Assembly: GCA_025559845.1 (NCBI GenBank)
Contig: CP048469.1
Coordinates: 868,001-932,000, forward strand
Origin: Agrobacterium tumefaciens
GTDB lineage: Bacteria; Pseudomonadota; Alphaproteobacteria; Rhizobiales; Rhizobiaceae
DNA length: 64,000 bases
Direction of reading: 5' to 3'
Each line of letters starts with the position of its first letter. Position 1 is the stretch's first letter. Both the position numbers and the translations under genes were made by a program. This document shows positions 20,108 through 28,661 of the stretch, piece by piece. The notes beneath the pieces were generated by a model. It was not told the origin of the DNA. It did no database searches and was given only the letters and a program-made list of their open reading frames with translations.

Positions 20108-20821
20108 GTGAGCAATCGAAAAACGAAAGCGCGGCGGCGCACGTCAGGAAAATCGAGTGGCGGCAGTGTATGGCCGTGGCTGCTGATGTTCGGCGTCGTT
20201 GTGGGCGGCATTCAGGCTTACGAACATCGCGATAGCCTCCTGCCAAAACGGCAGTTTGCCAGGACAACACAGCAGCCGGCCAACCCGTCACGCCCCACGG
20301 AGACCGCCAGACGCGAGGCGACGGCACCGGTGAAAACCGCGTCTATCCGTCCCTCTGCGCCTACGCTGCCGGGCAACGGCCCCATCCCGCCACGCCCCAT
20401 CAACACGGTCCCTGCCTCACGGTCGGCGCAGGTTGCCACCTTGCCTGAGACACGGCCTGCCGTTGAAAAAGCCTCGTTTGGTGAAAAGAGCGGCGCCTTT
20501 GCTTTCTGCGGACAGTCCGGTCTCAACAATTGTGTGGCAGACGGCAATACGTTCTGGATGAAGGGCGTGAAGATGCAGATCGCAGGCATCAGTGTGCCGC
20601 AGATCGACGGCGCACGTTGCATGGAAGAGCGCCAGCGTGGTTTCGTCGCCAAGGTTCGCCTGCGCGACATGCTGAACGCCGGTGCCTTCAACGTAGCCTC
20701 CGGCGGTAACAACGGTGCTCAACTCTCCCGCTCTGGCGTTTCCTTCGCCGACCAGCTCGTTCGCGAAGGACTGGCGCATCCGGCAGGGGCAAAAAACCAG
20801 TCCTGGTGCGGTCGGCTTTAG
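20108..20821 (+). CDS. Membrane-anchored protein with a degenerate staphylococcal-nuclease-like domain
   Basis: 237 residues, GTG start. Very basic N-terminus (residues 1-17), one membrane segment (about 21-39), a long Pro/Thr/Arg-rich linker (50-130), then an SNase-like domain (about 140-235: VADGNTFWMKGVKMQIAGISVPQ and RLRDMLNAGAF). The segment that carries catalytic Arg35, Asp40 and Glu43 in staphylococcal nuclease reads Q157, S162 and Q165 here, so nuclease activity looks lost. Cys residues in AFCGQSGLNNC and near the C-terminus may form disulphides in the periplasm. Function unknown. Confidence 0.7.
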   Translation: MSNRKTKARRRTSGKSSGGSVWPWLLMFGVVVGGIQAYEHRDSLLPKRQFARTTQQPANPSRPTETARREATAPVKTASIRPSAPTLPGNGPIPPRPINTVPASRSAQVATLPETRPAVEKASFGEKSGAFAFCGQSGLNNCVADGNTFWMKGVKMQIAGISVPQIDGARCMEERQRGFVAKVRLRDMLNAGAFNVASGGNNGAQLSRSGVSFADQLVREGLAHPAGAKNQSWCGRL

Positions 20822-20953
20822 TGTCGAATTCGATTTAGGGAATTCGCTTGCTAATTGTCGATGAAGCGCGCAGGCTCTTTCTTCCGGTAGCTTTTTAAAA
20901 GGGCGTTACCGTTTCAAGGTTAAATTCCTTGGCCCCAACGAAAGGAGGACATG

Positions 20954-21241
20954 ATGTCTTCCATAAGTGAACAAGGCCTGATTACCTCTGACGATCTGAA
21001 GATGTTGCAAGTCGTATTGTCTGATGCGGGCTTCGGCTTCCATATGCTCGAAGACGACGAGCGATCCTTTAACGCTGCCGCACGTAAAATTATTCAGCTT
21101 TTTCAGGATGGAATGACCGATCCTGATGACCTCAAAGAAGAAATGCTCTTCTTGTTCGGGATACAGAAGCGGGACCGCGTGACATTTCGAAAACCGCTCC
21201 CGCGATATGCCATTCAGGGCCTTCCTATACTCAGCAAATAG
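20954..21241 (+). CDS. Small hypothetical protein (paralogue of the gene at 22833)
   Basis: 95 residues, strong AAAGGAGG site; ATG 20954 is preferred to the adjacent ATG 20951 for spacing. Soluble and acidic in the middle. The segment LKMLQVVLSDAGFGF and the following AARKIIQLFQDGMTDPDDL align with the smaller protein encoded at 22833-23006 (ALVDAGM, AARHLIAQFVKDSEEL). No known domain is recognised. Part of the small-gene set around cspA. Confidence 0.6.
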   Translation: MSSISEQGLITSDDLKMLQVVLSDAGFGFHMLEDDERSFNAAARKIIQLFQDGMTDPDDLKEEMLFLFGIQKRDRVTFRKPLPRYAIQGLPILSK

Positions 21242-21254
21242 TGGGGAAAAACCC

Positions 21255-21575
21255 GTGCGCGCTTATGTTCTCGGCAGCATGCTGCTTTGGGGAGTGTTCT
21301 TTTCTGTCTGGTATCTTTTGACCGTTTATGCGGCCAGGACCGATTTGGATGTGATGGCTCCCAAGGCATCGGCAATAGAAATTATGTCAGCCTCTCAATG
21401 CAGTGTGGAGGTCACGGCACTTTTTGCGATGAGCGACAAGCTTTTGAAGGCTGGTGGACCGGAGGTTCCAGTCGATCTACGCAGAAATATTGAATCCTGT
21501 ATTTCTTCAGATGTGGTGAGCCGAGAAAAGATTACGGCAACTCAACTCATTCGATTTTTCCCAGGTGAAAAATAA
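21255..21575 (+). CDS. Hypothetical exported or membrane-anchored protein
   Basis: 106 residues with a GTG start after GGGGAAAA. One hydrophobic N-terminal segment (LGSMLLWGVFFSVWYLLTVYA, quoted in part) is followed by about 80 residues with two cysteines (SASQCSV, ESCISSD). No family recognised. It follows the previous small gene by 13 bases, suggesting a shared transcript. Confidence 0.55.
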   Translation: MRAYVLGSMLLWGVFFSVWYLLTVYAARTDLDVMAPKASAIEIMSASQCSVEVTALFAMSDKLLKAGGPEVPVDLRRNIESCISSDVVSREKITATQLIRFFPGEK

Positions 21576-21678
21576 TAGGATTGTAAAAATTGCGAAGGGA
21601 AAAGAAAATATCTGAGATAAATTAACTGCATTAAAACAGTGACTTCAAAACAATCTATCATGAAATTTGGCAATTTCA

Positions 21679-21707
21679 TTGCAAATCTTGAAATTTCATC
21701 ATATATA
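21679..21707 (+). promoter_or_regulatory. Candidate promoter of cspA
   Basis: TTGCAA (21679-21684), 17-base spacer, TATATA (21702-21707). This would give a 5' leader of about 120 bases, in keeping with the long leaders of cold-shock genes. Confidence 0.55.
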
Positions 21708-21835
21708 CAGTCATCGACACATTGCTTGTGACGTCGGTCCAGAGCTTAGCTCCCGTCGGATTTCCTCTCAAAATATCGATCCAATCCTGCGAGGTTTCGC
21801 GGGAACAACAACGATTGCTTTGAAAGGAAATCGTT

Positions 21836-22045
21836 ATGAACACTGGTACCGTAAAGTGGTTCAACGCAACCAAAGGCTTCGGCTTCATTCAGCCTGACAA
21901 CGGCTCGACGGACATCTTCGTCCACATCTCGGCTGTTGAACGTTCTGGCCTGAGCTCGCTCGTTGATGGACAGAAGGTCCGTTACGACATCGTACAGGAC
22001 CGCAAGTCCGGTAAAAGCTCGGCTGACAATCTTCAGGCAGCATAA
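21836..22045 (+). CDS. cspA: Cold-shock protein, CspA family
   Basis: 69 residues, [20 protein letters not shown], with RNP1 (KGFGFI) and RNP2-like (DIFVHISA) motifs. Single-strand RNA/DNA-binding OB fold, an RNA chaperone. AAAGGAAA site before the ATG and a long AT-rich leader upstream. Confidence 0.95.
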   Translation: MNTGTVKWFNATKGFGFIQPDNGSTDIFVHISAVERSGLSSLVDGQKVRYDIVQDRKSGKSSADNLQAA

Positions 22046-22155
22046 ATTTGTCATTTGCTCACAGCCGACCACGGATGTACTGGCGGCCAGAGTGGATGAC
22101 GATGAGAGGTCGGGGTAACGCCCGGCCTTTATTTTTCTGGGCCTAGGAGGCTCTC

Positions 22156-22446
22156 ATGCCGAACGTCCGTTATCACACCGGCGATACAATCGTACTCAAA
22201 GCACGCACCCGTGGCAGCGTGCAACCGAAGGGAACGGGTCAGATCCTTGCAGTGCTGCCAATCACATACGGCCTTGCCCGCTACCGGGTCCGTCTTAATG
22301 GCGAAAATTTCGATCGTAATATCGACGAGGACGATATCGACACCGAAGCCTCCACGGCTCGCGTGATTGAGGTGAACCGGGCATCCGCACATCAAAAGGC
22401 TGGTTCGAGCTGGATCGATTTGTCCGCTCTCAAAACCAGGAAATAG
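22156..22446 (+). CDS. Conserved hypothetical protein between cspA and rpsU
   Basis: 96 residues with an AGGAGG site. Starts MPNVRYHTGDTIVLKARTRG; beta-rich, with a GDTIVL...GTGQILAVLP...YRVRLNGENFDRNI pattern resembling a small barrel, possibly nucleic-acid binding, but no named family is certain. Found between cspA and rpsU, with a hairpin-like GGTCGGGG...CCCGGCC just upstream. Confidence 0.65.
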   Translation: MPNVRYHTGDTIVLKARTRGSVQPKGTGQILAVLPITYGLARYRVRLNGENFDRNIDEDDIDTEASTARVIEVNRASAHQKAGSSWIDLSALKTRK

Positions 22447-22470
22447 ACCAGCGTCAGATAAGGAGAGATT

Positions 22471-22707
22471 TTGCAAGTTATCGTTCGGGAAAACAATATT
22501 GAGCAGGCGCTTCGTGTCCTGAAAAAGAAATTGCAGCGCGAAGGTGTCTTTCGTGAAATGAAGGCCCGCAGTGCCTACGAAAAGCCATCCGAAAAGCGCA
22601 TCCGCCAAGAGGCCGAGTCTGTTCGCCGTCACCGCAAACTGCTGAAAAAGAAGATGCAGCGTGAGGGATTGCTTCCTGCTCCAAAGAAGGCTGTTCGACC
22701 ACGTTGA
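22471..22707 (+). CDS. rpsU: 30S ribosomal protein S21
   Basis: 78 residues, TTG start with AAGGAGA site. Begins [20 protein letters not shown]; very basic throughout. S21 binds the 30S platform near the anti-Shine-Dalgarno region. Linkage to a cold-shock gene is typical of rhizobia, where several rpsU copies exist. Confidence 0.93.
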   Translation: MQVIVRENNIEQALRVLKKKLQREGVFREMKARSAYEKPSEKRIRQEAESVRRHRKLLKKKMQREGLLPAPKKAVRPR

Positions 22708-22832
22708 CCACGTCATTTGAGGTCTGAAACAGCGATCTTTCGCACCCTCTGGGAGGTTACTGCAGGGTTTCTGACTACACGGTCATTCCGTTTGGATTCC
22801 AGAGTTCCTGGCATTGAACATGAGAGGTTGAG

Positions 22833-23006
22833 ATGTCTTCCGTCTGTAAAACGTCCGTAGAAGAATTCGAACGACTGAACACTGCTCTTGTCGACGCAGG
22901 AATGCGAAACTTCAGTAATGCGACAGAGCAGTTGATCAGAATGCGTGCTGCGCGACACCTCATTGCGCAGTTTGTAAAAGACAGTGAGGAGCTGCCGCCA
23001 GTCTGA
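22833..23006 (+). CDS. Very small hypothetical protein, paralogue of 20954 product
   Basis: 57 residues with a GAGAGG site before ATG. Sequence pattern LNTALVDAGM...AARHLIAQFVKDSEEL matches the core of the larger protein at 20954, so it is probably a real gene and a shortened paralogue. Both flank cspA/rpsU. No function known. Confidence 0.6.
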   Translation: MSSVCKTSVEEFERLNTALVDAGMRNFSNATEQLIRMRAARHLIAQFVKDSEELPPV

Positions 23007-23090
23007 TCGTTCTGGACTGCGCTTGAGGAGCGCCAGCGCCTTTTCAGGGCAGGACATTTCCGACAGACTTCACAAAAGATTGGAACGTCG

Positions 23091-23372
23091 ATGAGCGAAA
23101 CGAAGGAATTCTCGGTTAGCAGCAACGGTGATCGGTGGTCTCTGGAAGTCGAGGATGGCCAAATGACTGTGGTGCACAAAGCGAATGAGCCATCCGGCGG
23201 GCACCAGACGCGCACGTCACTTGCCGATTTCCTTGAAGAACACGCTGGAAAGCCAGAACATTCAGCGCTTCTTCAGGTGCTTGGACAGTCTCAAAGTGAA
23301 ATACAGAGTCAATTGGGAGCGGAAGTCACCGAAGACTCAACCCTGGAAGAGCAGCCGGACGCCAAGGATTGA
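23091..23372 (+). CDS. Hypothetical acidic protein
   Basis: 93 residues, MSETKEFSVSSNGDRWSLEV. Acidic, no cysteine, no membrane segment; the first half looks like a small beta sheet (DRWSLEVEDGQMTVVHKANEPSGG, quoted in part) and the second half is helical and Glu/Gln-rich. No family recognised. Codon use and spacing are normal for the region. Confidence 0.55.
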   Translation: MSETKEFSVSSNGDRWSLEVEDGQMTVVHKANEPSGGHQTRTSLADFLEEHAGKPEHSALLQVLGQSQSEIQSQLGAEVTEDSTLEEQPDAKD

Positions 23373-23452
23373 CTGTATCGGTCACACTCCTGCTCCATAG
23401 AGCTGTCCGTCCACGTTGACTGTGCGTTATATCTTCCTGAAAGGAATTCGTT

Positions 23453-23656
23453 ATGACGATTACGAAAGAGGCATTCTTCAAGCCTGAAAAGGCCCCAACT
23501 CAAAATAAGGCCTCTACAACTGATAGTGCTGCAAAACAGATCATTGCTGTAGAGGCAGCCCAGCGTGCGCAGAAAACCGCACGGTTGCGTCTCATGCGGG
23601 AAGCGCAAGAAACCGTACCAGTCTCTACGCCAACACCCCGTCGAAAAAAGTCATGA
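23453..23656 (+). CDS. Hypothetical small basic protein
   Basis: 67 residues with an AAAGGAA site. Lys/Ala/Thr-rich, a helical middle (IIAVEAAQRAQKTARLRLMR) and a basic end PTPRRKKS. Likely disordered at both ends. Function unknown. The 241 bases after it (23657-23897) contain no gene I can support. Confidence 0.5.
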   Translation: MTITKEAFFKPEKAPTQNKASTTDSAAKQIIAVEAAQRAQKTARLRLMREAQETVPVSTPTPRRKKS

Positions 23657-23897
23657 TCTCCGATACCTGCTCACCGCAAGTGTTGGTTCTTGCGCGGAAT
23701 TGAGATGCGTCCCGTGCCGAGACATGTCGGCAATCCCGTGCCCGTAGAGTTCTCGGAAAATCGCGAGCTACTTTTGGCGCATCACAGCTTTGCGGAATGA
23801 GAAGAGGGCGTTTTCAATCGTTGCACCGCCCTCGGGATAATGTTTGAGCCAATCGGCACAGGATGATTGTGCTGTCTCTTGCTAGGGTGTTTGCGCT

Positions 23898-24104
23898 TTA
23901 TTCCTCGATATCACCCCGGTTTTCAGTTGGAAGCCAGCCTCGCGTAAAACCTCTACCCATGGCCGCCGTTGCGAGCGCAAGCTGCAGACGTAAATGCTGA
24001 ATGTCCTCCATCAACGTCTCGATCGCAGCGCGGCTGTCGCCGTCATGCCAGGCAATGATATGTTCAACCGGATCTGCCTCCGGCTCTCTTGATTGTAGGC
24101 GCAC
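23898..24104 (-). CDS. Hypothetical small protein of a rhizobial type
   Basis: 68 residues with a GTG start behind GGAGA. The middle (HIIAWHDGDSRAAIETLMEDI) and the end (ATAAMGRGFTRGWLPT) have the look of a recurrent small rhizobial family of unknown function. The start is uncertain. Confidence 0.45.
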   Translation of the reverse strand: MRLQSREPEADPVEHIIAWHDGDSRAAIETLMEDIQHLRLQLALATAAMGRGFTRGWLPTENRGDIEE

Positions 24105-24279
24105 GTTCTCATTCTCCGGTTCAAGAGTTCAAAATTGCCCTGCATTTTTCGAAAGGCACACGCCGCCGTGCCAAGCGATGTTCCTATTATGTTCTCGTAG
24201 GCAAATGAGTCAAGCCCAAGTCTTTGCCGTCTTGAGATGATGGCGATTTTGCCTTAGGTCCGGGAAGGGGAGATTGCCA

Positions 24280-24474
24280 ATGAACCATCCAAGCGAACAG
24301 CCTGAAGCCAATCCGAAACGCCGCCCGATCTGGCCCTGGCTCCTACTTGGCGCGCTGACCTTGGGCGCCATCTACGTCTATTGGGACATCATGGAAATGA
24401 TCGAGGATACCGTCCGCCTCTGGAACGATCTCGTGCAGCTCTTCTGGTTGATTATTCCCGACAGGCCGGAATGA
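24280..24474 (+). CDS. Hypothetical single-pass membrane protein
   Basis: 64 residues from MNHPSEQPEANPKRRPIWPW. One clear membrane segment (WPWLLLGALTLGAIYVYW) followed by an amphipathic helix and a second hydrophobic patch (LVQLFWLIIP). Start chosen for the GGGAAGGGGA site; TTG 24274 is the alternative. No function. Confidence 0.55.
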   Translation: MNHPSEQPEANPKRRPIWPWLLLGALTLGAIYVYWDIMEMIEDTVRLWNDLVQLFWLIIPDRPE

Positions 24475-24540
24475 TGATGCGGCCGCGAGTGAACGCGGCG
24501 CGCATGGATGACCGTACGATATTCGCTCTGTCGGCGACGA

Positions 24541-24948
24541 TCACGCGCCAGCGATGATGTCGCAGATGCCCTTGCGAACGATGTTCTTGTCGGTAACCTG
24601 CCCGGCCTGAATGCTGAACACGACATCAATCCGCACGCCGGCGCCTTTCTGCCGTGCAACAACCCGCAGCGTCTGAATTCTGCCGCTGCCCGACGTCTCC
24701 TGGTGAGCGTCCACGGTAGAAAGTGCCTTGTTGATCTGGATGCCGGAGAAACCTTCTGCCGCAACAGCCTGAGCAAGCTTCTGAAGAACGGCAGGCGCCT
24801 TCGCCTTCGGCAACTCCTGCCAGGACTTGTAGGACACGGCCGTCAGCATGGGTACGCCCGAAACACTGAAGTTTTTCTCGCAGGACGCTGCGAAGGCCGA
24901 GCTGGAAAGAGTGAAGAACGCAAGAAGCGCGATTGTCGTTTTCATCAT
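24541..24948 (-). CDS. Hypothetical exported protein
   Basis: 135 residues from MMKTTIALLAFFTLSSSAFA, a signal peptide probably cut after AFA. The mature part of about 115 residues has two cysteines (ASCEKNF near the start, GICDI near the end) that may pair in the periplasm. No family recognised. A GGGGGT site sits upstream. Confidence 0.65.
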   Translation of the reverse strand: MMKTTIALLAFFTLSSSAFAASCEKNFSVSGVPMLTAVSYKSWQELPKAKAPAVLQKLAQAVAAEGFSGIQINKALSTVDAHQETSGSGRIQTLRVVARQKGAGVRIDVVFSIQAGQVTDKNIVRKGICDIIAGA

Positions 24949-25196
24949 AGATACCCCCAAACCTTTTGAAAAAACACGCTTAGCGTTTGCGGTGGAGTCG
25001 ATGCAACTGAAACTTATGAGGTGTCAGATGTTCTAATTCGACCGCAGCTCACAGCGGAACTGTGGGAGCAACTGGGCATGTCTCAATATTTGGCAGACCT
25101 GACCGCAGGTATCAGATGCCTGTCACACGGCAACGTCGACTGAAAGCAGTCTCATCCGCTTAGAGTTTTGAAATATCAGGTATTTTTTATCTTTAT

Positions 25197-25282
25197 TGGT
25201 GCGGACGGCGGGACTTGAACCCGCAAGACCAAGGGCCGGCAGATTTTAAGTCTGCTGCGTATACCGATTCCGCCACGTCCGC
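25197..25282 (-). tRNA. tRNA-Leu (anticodon UAA)
   Basis: Cloverleaf on the minus strand: acceptor gcggacg pairs with cgtccgc, the anticodon loop reads ctTAAaa, the T-loop is ttcaagt, and there is a long variable arm typical of Leu. CCA is encoded (25197-25199). Confidence 0.95.
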
Positions 25283-25346
25283 GCTCACTCCCATCTACAC
25301 AGTGCGGGCGGTTTCGGTCAACTGCATCCGTCGCCTTTTGTCGGCG

Positions 25347-26804
25347 TCAGCTCCGCCAGAAAATCGGCATCAACAGAACAAGAACCGTCAGGATTTCGAG
25401 ACGTCCAAGCAGCATCAGGACCGACAGCAGGTAAAGTGCGGGATCGCTGATGGTCGAGAAGTTGCCGACAGGCCCGATGATCGGCCCGATGCCGGGACCG
25501 ACATTGGCGAGTGACGTTGCCACGGCCGAGGTTGCCGTCAGGAAGTCGTATCCCATGGCGCTCATCGCCAGGCTGCCCGCAATCCACAGCGCGATGAAAC
25601 AGCTGACGAAGAGAAAGACGGTGCGGATCGTTTCCGGATCGACCACCTGTTTGCCGTAGCGCACCGAATAGACCGCGTTGGGGTAGATGAGTTTCTTCAG
25701 GCCTGCTCTCGCCACATTGAACATGATGAGGAAGCGATAGGCCTTGATGCCGCCGGCCGTCGAGCCTGAACAGCCGCCCATGAAGGTCGCAAAGAACGCC
25801 ACCACCACAACGAACGGCCCCCACAGCGTATAATCGTCGCTGGCAAAGCCGCCGGTCGAGAGGATCGAGGTCATGTTGAAGAAGGAGTGGCTGAGGGCTT
25901 CGTCCAGCGCCACGCCATTTCGCAAATGGTGGTACACGCCAACAGCGATGGAAATGGCGCAGAGATAACCGAGAAACACGAAAATCTGGGGATCGCGCAA
26001 CGTCTCCAGCCTGCGCCGCACGGCCAAAAGGATCATCACGGAGAAGGGCAGGCTGCCGAAGATCAGGAAGATCGTCGCAATCCACAGAAGGGCGGTGTTG
26101 TTGAAATAGGCGAACGAGGCGTCATGCGTGGAAAAGCCACCGGTCGCAACTGTAGACATCGCATGGTTGAGCGCATCGAAATGGCTCATTCCGGCAAAGT
26201 CGAAGGCGACGGTGCAGGCGAATGTCATGATGATGTAGATGCCGACGAAGGCGCGGGTGAAGCTGGCAAGCCGGGCGAAGGGTCGGTCGTTGCCGGTATC
26301 GGATGATTCCATGCGAAAGAACGTCATGCCGCCGACGCGTAGCAACGGCAAAATGAAGAGCCCCAGTGCCACGATACCGATACCGCCGAGCCAGCATAGC
26401 AGCGAACGCCAGATCAGGATGCCCTGCGGCGCGTGATCAAGCCCTGAAATGGCGGTAGACCCCGTCGTGGTAATGGCGGAAACGGATTCGAAAACGGCCT
26501 GCCCAAGCGTCAGATTGAGTTCCGACAGAAAGAATGGCACCGCGCCGATCACCGAAAAGACCAGCCACAGAAGGTTGACGAGCAGAAAGCCGAACCGTTT
26601 GTTGAAGCTGGTGATGGGACCGCGTGTCGCCAGCGCACAGGCAAGTGCGAAGCCGCCACACATGAAACCGGACAGCGCAAACACCTTCCAGTCGTCATTG
26701 CCATAATAAAGGTCGGTCAGGGCGGGCACGAACATCGCCGTTGCCATGTAAAGCCCGAAGATCGAAGCCACGTAGATAACCGAGCGCAGAAGGTTACTGT
26801 TCAA
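25347..26804 (-). CDS. trkH: TrkH-family potassium uptake protein
   Basis: 485 residues, TTG start (MNSNLLRSVIYVASIFG). Membrane subunit of Trk/Ktr potassium uptake with four M1-P-M2 repeats; pore-loop glycines are visible in ITTTGSTAI, TVATGGFST, ILSTGGFAS and SLANVGPGI. It works with a cytoplasmic TrkA-type protein, not in this window. No ribosome site precedes the TTG, so the start is by homology. ilvA diverges from it. Confidence 0.92.
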   Translation of the reverse strand: MNSNLLRSVIYVASIFGLYMATAMFVPALTDLYYGNDDWKVFALSGFMCGGFALACALATRGPITSFNKRFGFLLVNLLWLVFSVIGAVPFFLSELNLTLGQAVFESVSAITTTGSTAISGLDHAPQGILIWRSLLCWLGGIGIVALGLFILPLLRVGGMTFFRMESSDTGNDRPFARLASFTRAFVGIYIIMTFACTVAFDFAGMSHFDALNHAMSTVATGGFSTHDASFAYFNNTALLWIATIFLIFGSLPFSVMILLAVRRRLETLRDPQIFVFLGYLCAISIAVGVYHHLRNGVALDEALSHSFFNMTSILSTGGFASDDYTLWGPFVVVVAFFATFMGGCSGSTAGGIKAYRFLIMFNVARAGLKKLIYPNAVYSVRYGKQVVDPETIRTVFLFVSCFIALWIAGSLAMSAMGYDFLTATSAVATSLANVGPGIGPIIGPVGNFSTISDPALYLLSVLMLLGRLEILTVLVLLMPIFWRS

Positions 26805-26884
26805 GAAATGAAACCCAGAGTTCGTGGCCGCGCTGAAATGAGTCTTTGTCTCCGACGTCTTCCTATGGCATAGCGAGTGCCATC

Positions 26885-28159
26885 ATGAATTTCAATGGAT
26901 TGACAATCGTGGACAAGCAGCTTGTGGAGGCAGCGCGGCGGGAAGTACGGGAAATCTTTCCTGAAACGCCGTTGCAGTTGAATGAACATCTTAGCCGTCG
27001 GTACGGCGCTTCGATTTGGTTGAAGCGTGAAGACCTGACGCCGGTTCGTTCCTACAAGATTAGAGGCGCATTCAACTTTCTGCGTAAGGCCGTTGCCAAG
27101 GCTGGCAAGGACAAGGTTTTCGTCTGTGCATCCGCTGGCAACCACGCGCAGGGCTTTGCCTTCGCATGCCGTCACTTCGGCGTTCGCGGCGTCGTCTTCA
27201 TGCCGGTTACCACACCGATGCAGAAGATCGACAAGACCCGCATCTTCGGCGGTGAGTACATTTCCATCCGCCTCGTCGGCGATATCTTCGACCAGTGCTA
27301 TGCCGCAGCGCGCGCCTATGTCGAAGAAAACAACGGCTACATGGTGCCGCCCTTCGACCACACCGACATCGTCGAAGGTCAGGCGACCGTGGCTGCCGAA
27401 ATCGTCGATCAGCTTCCCGATGGCACGACACCTGATCTGGTGGTGATGCCGGTCGGTGGCGGTGGCCTTTCGGCTGGTCTTTCCGGTTTTCTGGCGGGAA
27501 CGGTCAAGAAGGATGGTTTCATCTTCTGCGAGCCGGAGGGCGCGCCGAGCCTGAAGCGCAGCCTTGAAAAAGGCGAGCCGGTCACGCTCAACAAGGTCGA
27601 TAACTTCGTCGACGGTGCAGCCGTTGCCCGTATCGGCGACCTGAACTTCGAAGCGCTGAAGAGCTTTCCGGCAGAGCAGGTCATGCTCATTCCCGAAAAC
27701 GCGATCTGCGTCACCATCATCGACATGCTGAATGTCGAAGGCGTGGTTCTGGAGCCTGCTGGCGCCCTGTCCATCGCCGCGTTGGAAAAACTCGGACGCG
27801 AAAAGCTCGAGGGCAAGACGGTCATCGCTGTCGTGTCGGGCGGCAACTTCGATTTCGAGCGCCTTCCCGATGTCAAGGAGCGCGCCATGCGTTACGCGGG
27901 CGTGAAGAAATACTTCATTCTGCGCCTGCCGCAGCGTCCCGGCGCGCTGCGAGATTTCCTCAACCTGCTCGGCCCGGACGATGATATCGCCCGTTTCGAA
28001 TATCTGAAGAAATCCGCCCGCAACTTCGGTTCGATCCTCATCGGTATCGAAACCAGCGACAAGGATAACTTCTCCGGCCTGCTGGAACGTTTCGAGGCGG
28101 CGGGTCTTGGTTATGAGGACATAACCGAGAACGATATTCTGGCGAACCTGATTATCTGA
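26885..28159 (+). CDS. ilvA: Threonine ammonia-lyase, biosynthetic
   Basis: 424 residues from MNFNGLTIVDKQ. PLP enzyme converting threonine to 2-oxobutanoate, the first step of isoleucine synthesis. The PLP lysine is in VRSYKIRGAFNF, the glycine loop is PVGGGGLSAG, and one C-terminal ACT-like domain (FILRLPQRPGALRDFLNLLG onward) gives allosteric control, so it is the one-ACT form. GTG 26909 is an alternative start with better spacing to a GGA. Confidence 0.93.
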   Translation: MNFNGLTIVDKQLVEAARREVREIFPETPLQLNEHLSRRYGASIWLKREDLTPVRSYKIRGAFNFLRKAVAKAGKDKVFVCASAGNHAQGFAFACRHFGVRGVVFMPVTTPMQKIDKTRIFGGEYISIRLVGDIFDQCYAAARAYVEENNGYMVPPFDHTDIVEGQATVAAEIVDQLPDGTTPDLVVMPVGGGGLSAGLSGFLAGTVKKDGFIFCEPEGAPSLKRSLEKGEPVTLNKVDNFVDGAAVARIGDLNFEALKSFPAEQVMLIPENAICVTIIDMLNVEGVVLEPAGALSIAALEKLGREKLEGKTVIAVVSGGNFDFERLPDVKERAMRYAGVKKYFILRLPQRPGALRDFLNLLGPDDDIARFEYLKKSARNFGSILIGIETSDKDNFSGLLERFEAAGLGYEDITENDILANLII

Positions 28160-28175
28160 TCCCGGAGCGGACAGG

Positions 28176-28200
28176 GAAGGGAGAGAAGCGCTCTCCCTTC
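28176..28200 (+). terminator. Hairpin after ilvA
   Basis: 10-bp perfect stem gaagggagag/ctctcccttc (28176-28185 with 28191-28200), without T-tract. Confidence 0.6.
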
Positions 28201-28232
28201 AAAACACGACGTTGACACAGGGAGTGAAAGTC

Positions 28233-28541
28233 ATGGCCTCGTTTTTCTCGAAAATCCTTTCCGCTTTCGGTTCCGGTCAGCCGTCCGATGCTCCGCAGAA
28301 GGTCGCCCAGGTGGAGCCGCACGCGCATGGCGAATATCTGATCTACCCGACGCCTATCAAGGAAGGCGGTCAGTTCCGCCTCGCCGGTCGTATCGAGAAA
28401 AAGGTCGGAGACGAAACGCTGGTGCACGAGTTCGTGCGCGCCGATGTTTTCACCAGCATGGACGATGCGGTGGAGTTTACGGTTCGCAAGGCGCAGCTCA
28501 TCATCGATCAGAACGGCGCATCGCTCTTTTCCGGGAAATGA
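28233..28541 (+). CDS. HlyU family protein
   Basis: 102 residues from MASFFSKILSAFGSG. Core YLIYPTPIKEGGQFRLAGRI and FVRADVFTSMDDAVEFTVRKAQLIIDQNG are typical of the short HlyU-like proteins of alphaproteobacteria. In Vibrio the unrelated winged-helix HlyU is a virulence activator; this short family has no proven role. GGAG site before ATG. Confidence 0.8.
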   Translation: MASFFSKILSAFGSGQPSDAPQKVAQVEPHAHGEYLIYPTPIKEGGQFRLAGRIEKKVGDETLVHEFVRADVFTSMDDAVEFTVRKAQLIIDQNGASLFSGK

Positions 28542-28661
28542 GGGCGCCTTTTTCCAGTTCTCATTAAGATTCCGTTTGTCGCTTCGCCCTATCGTCTCGC
28601 GATGTGGACATGAAGTTGCGCCGGTCTGTTGGCGCGATGTGGATCGTTAGGGCGTGTGCCG

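Noticed and set aside
23657..23897. Small reading frames after the 23453 gene
   Set aside because: A frame of about 31 codons exists near 23705 but has no ribosome site, coupling or similarity.
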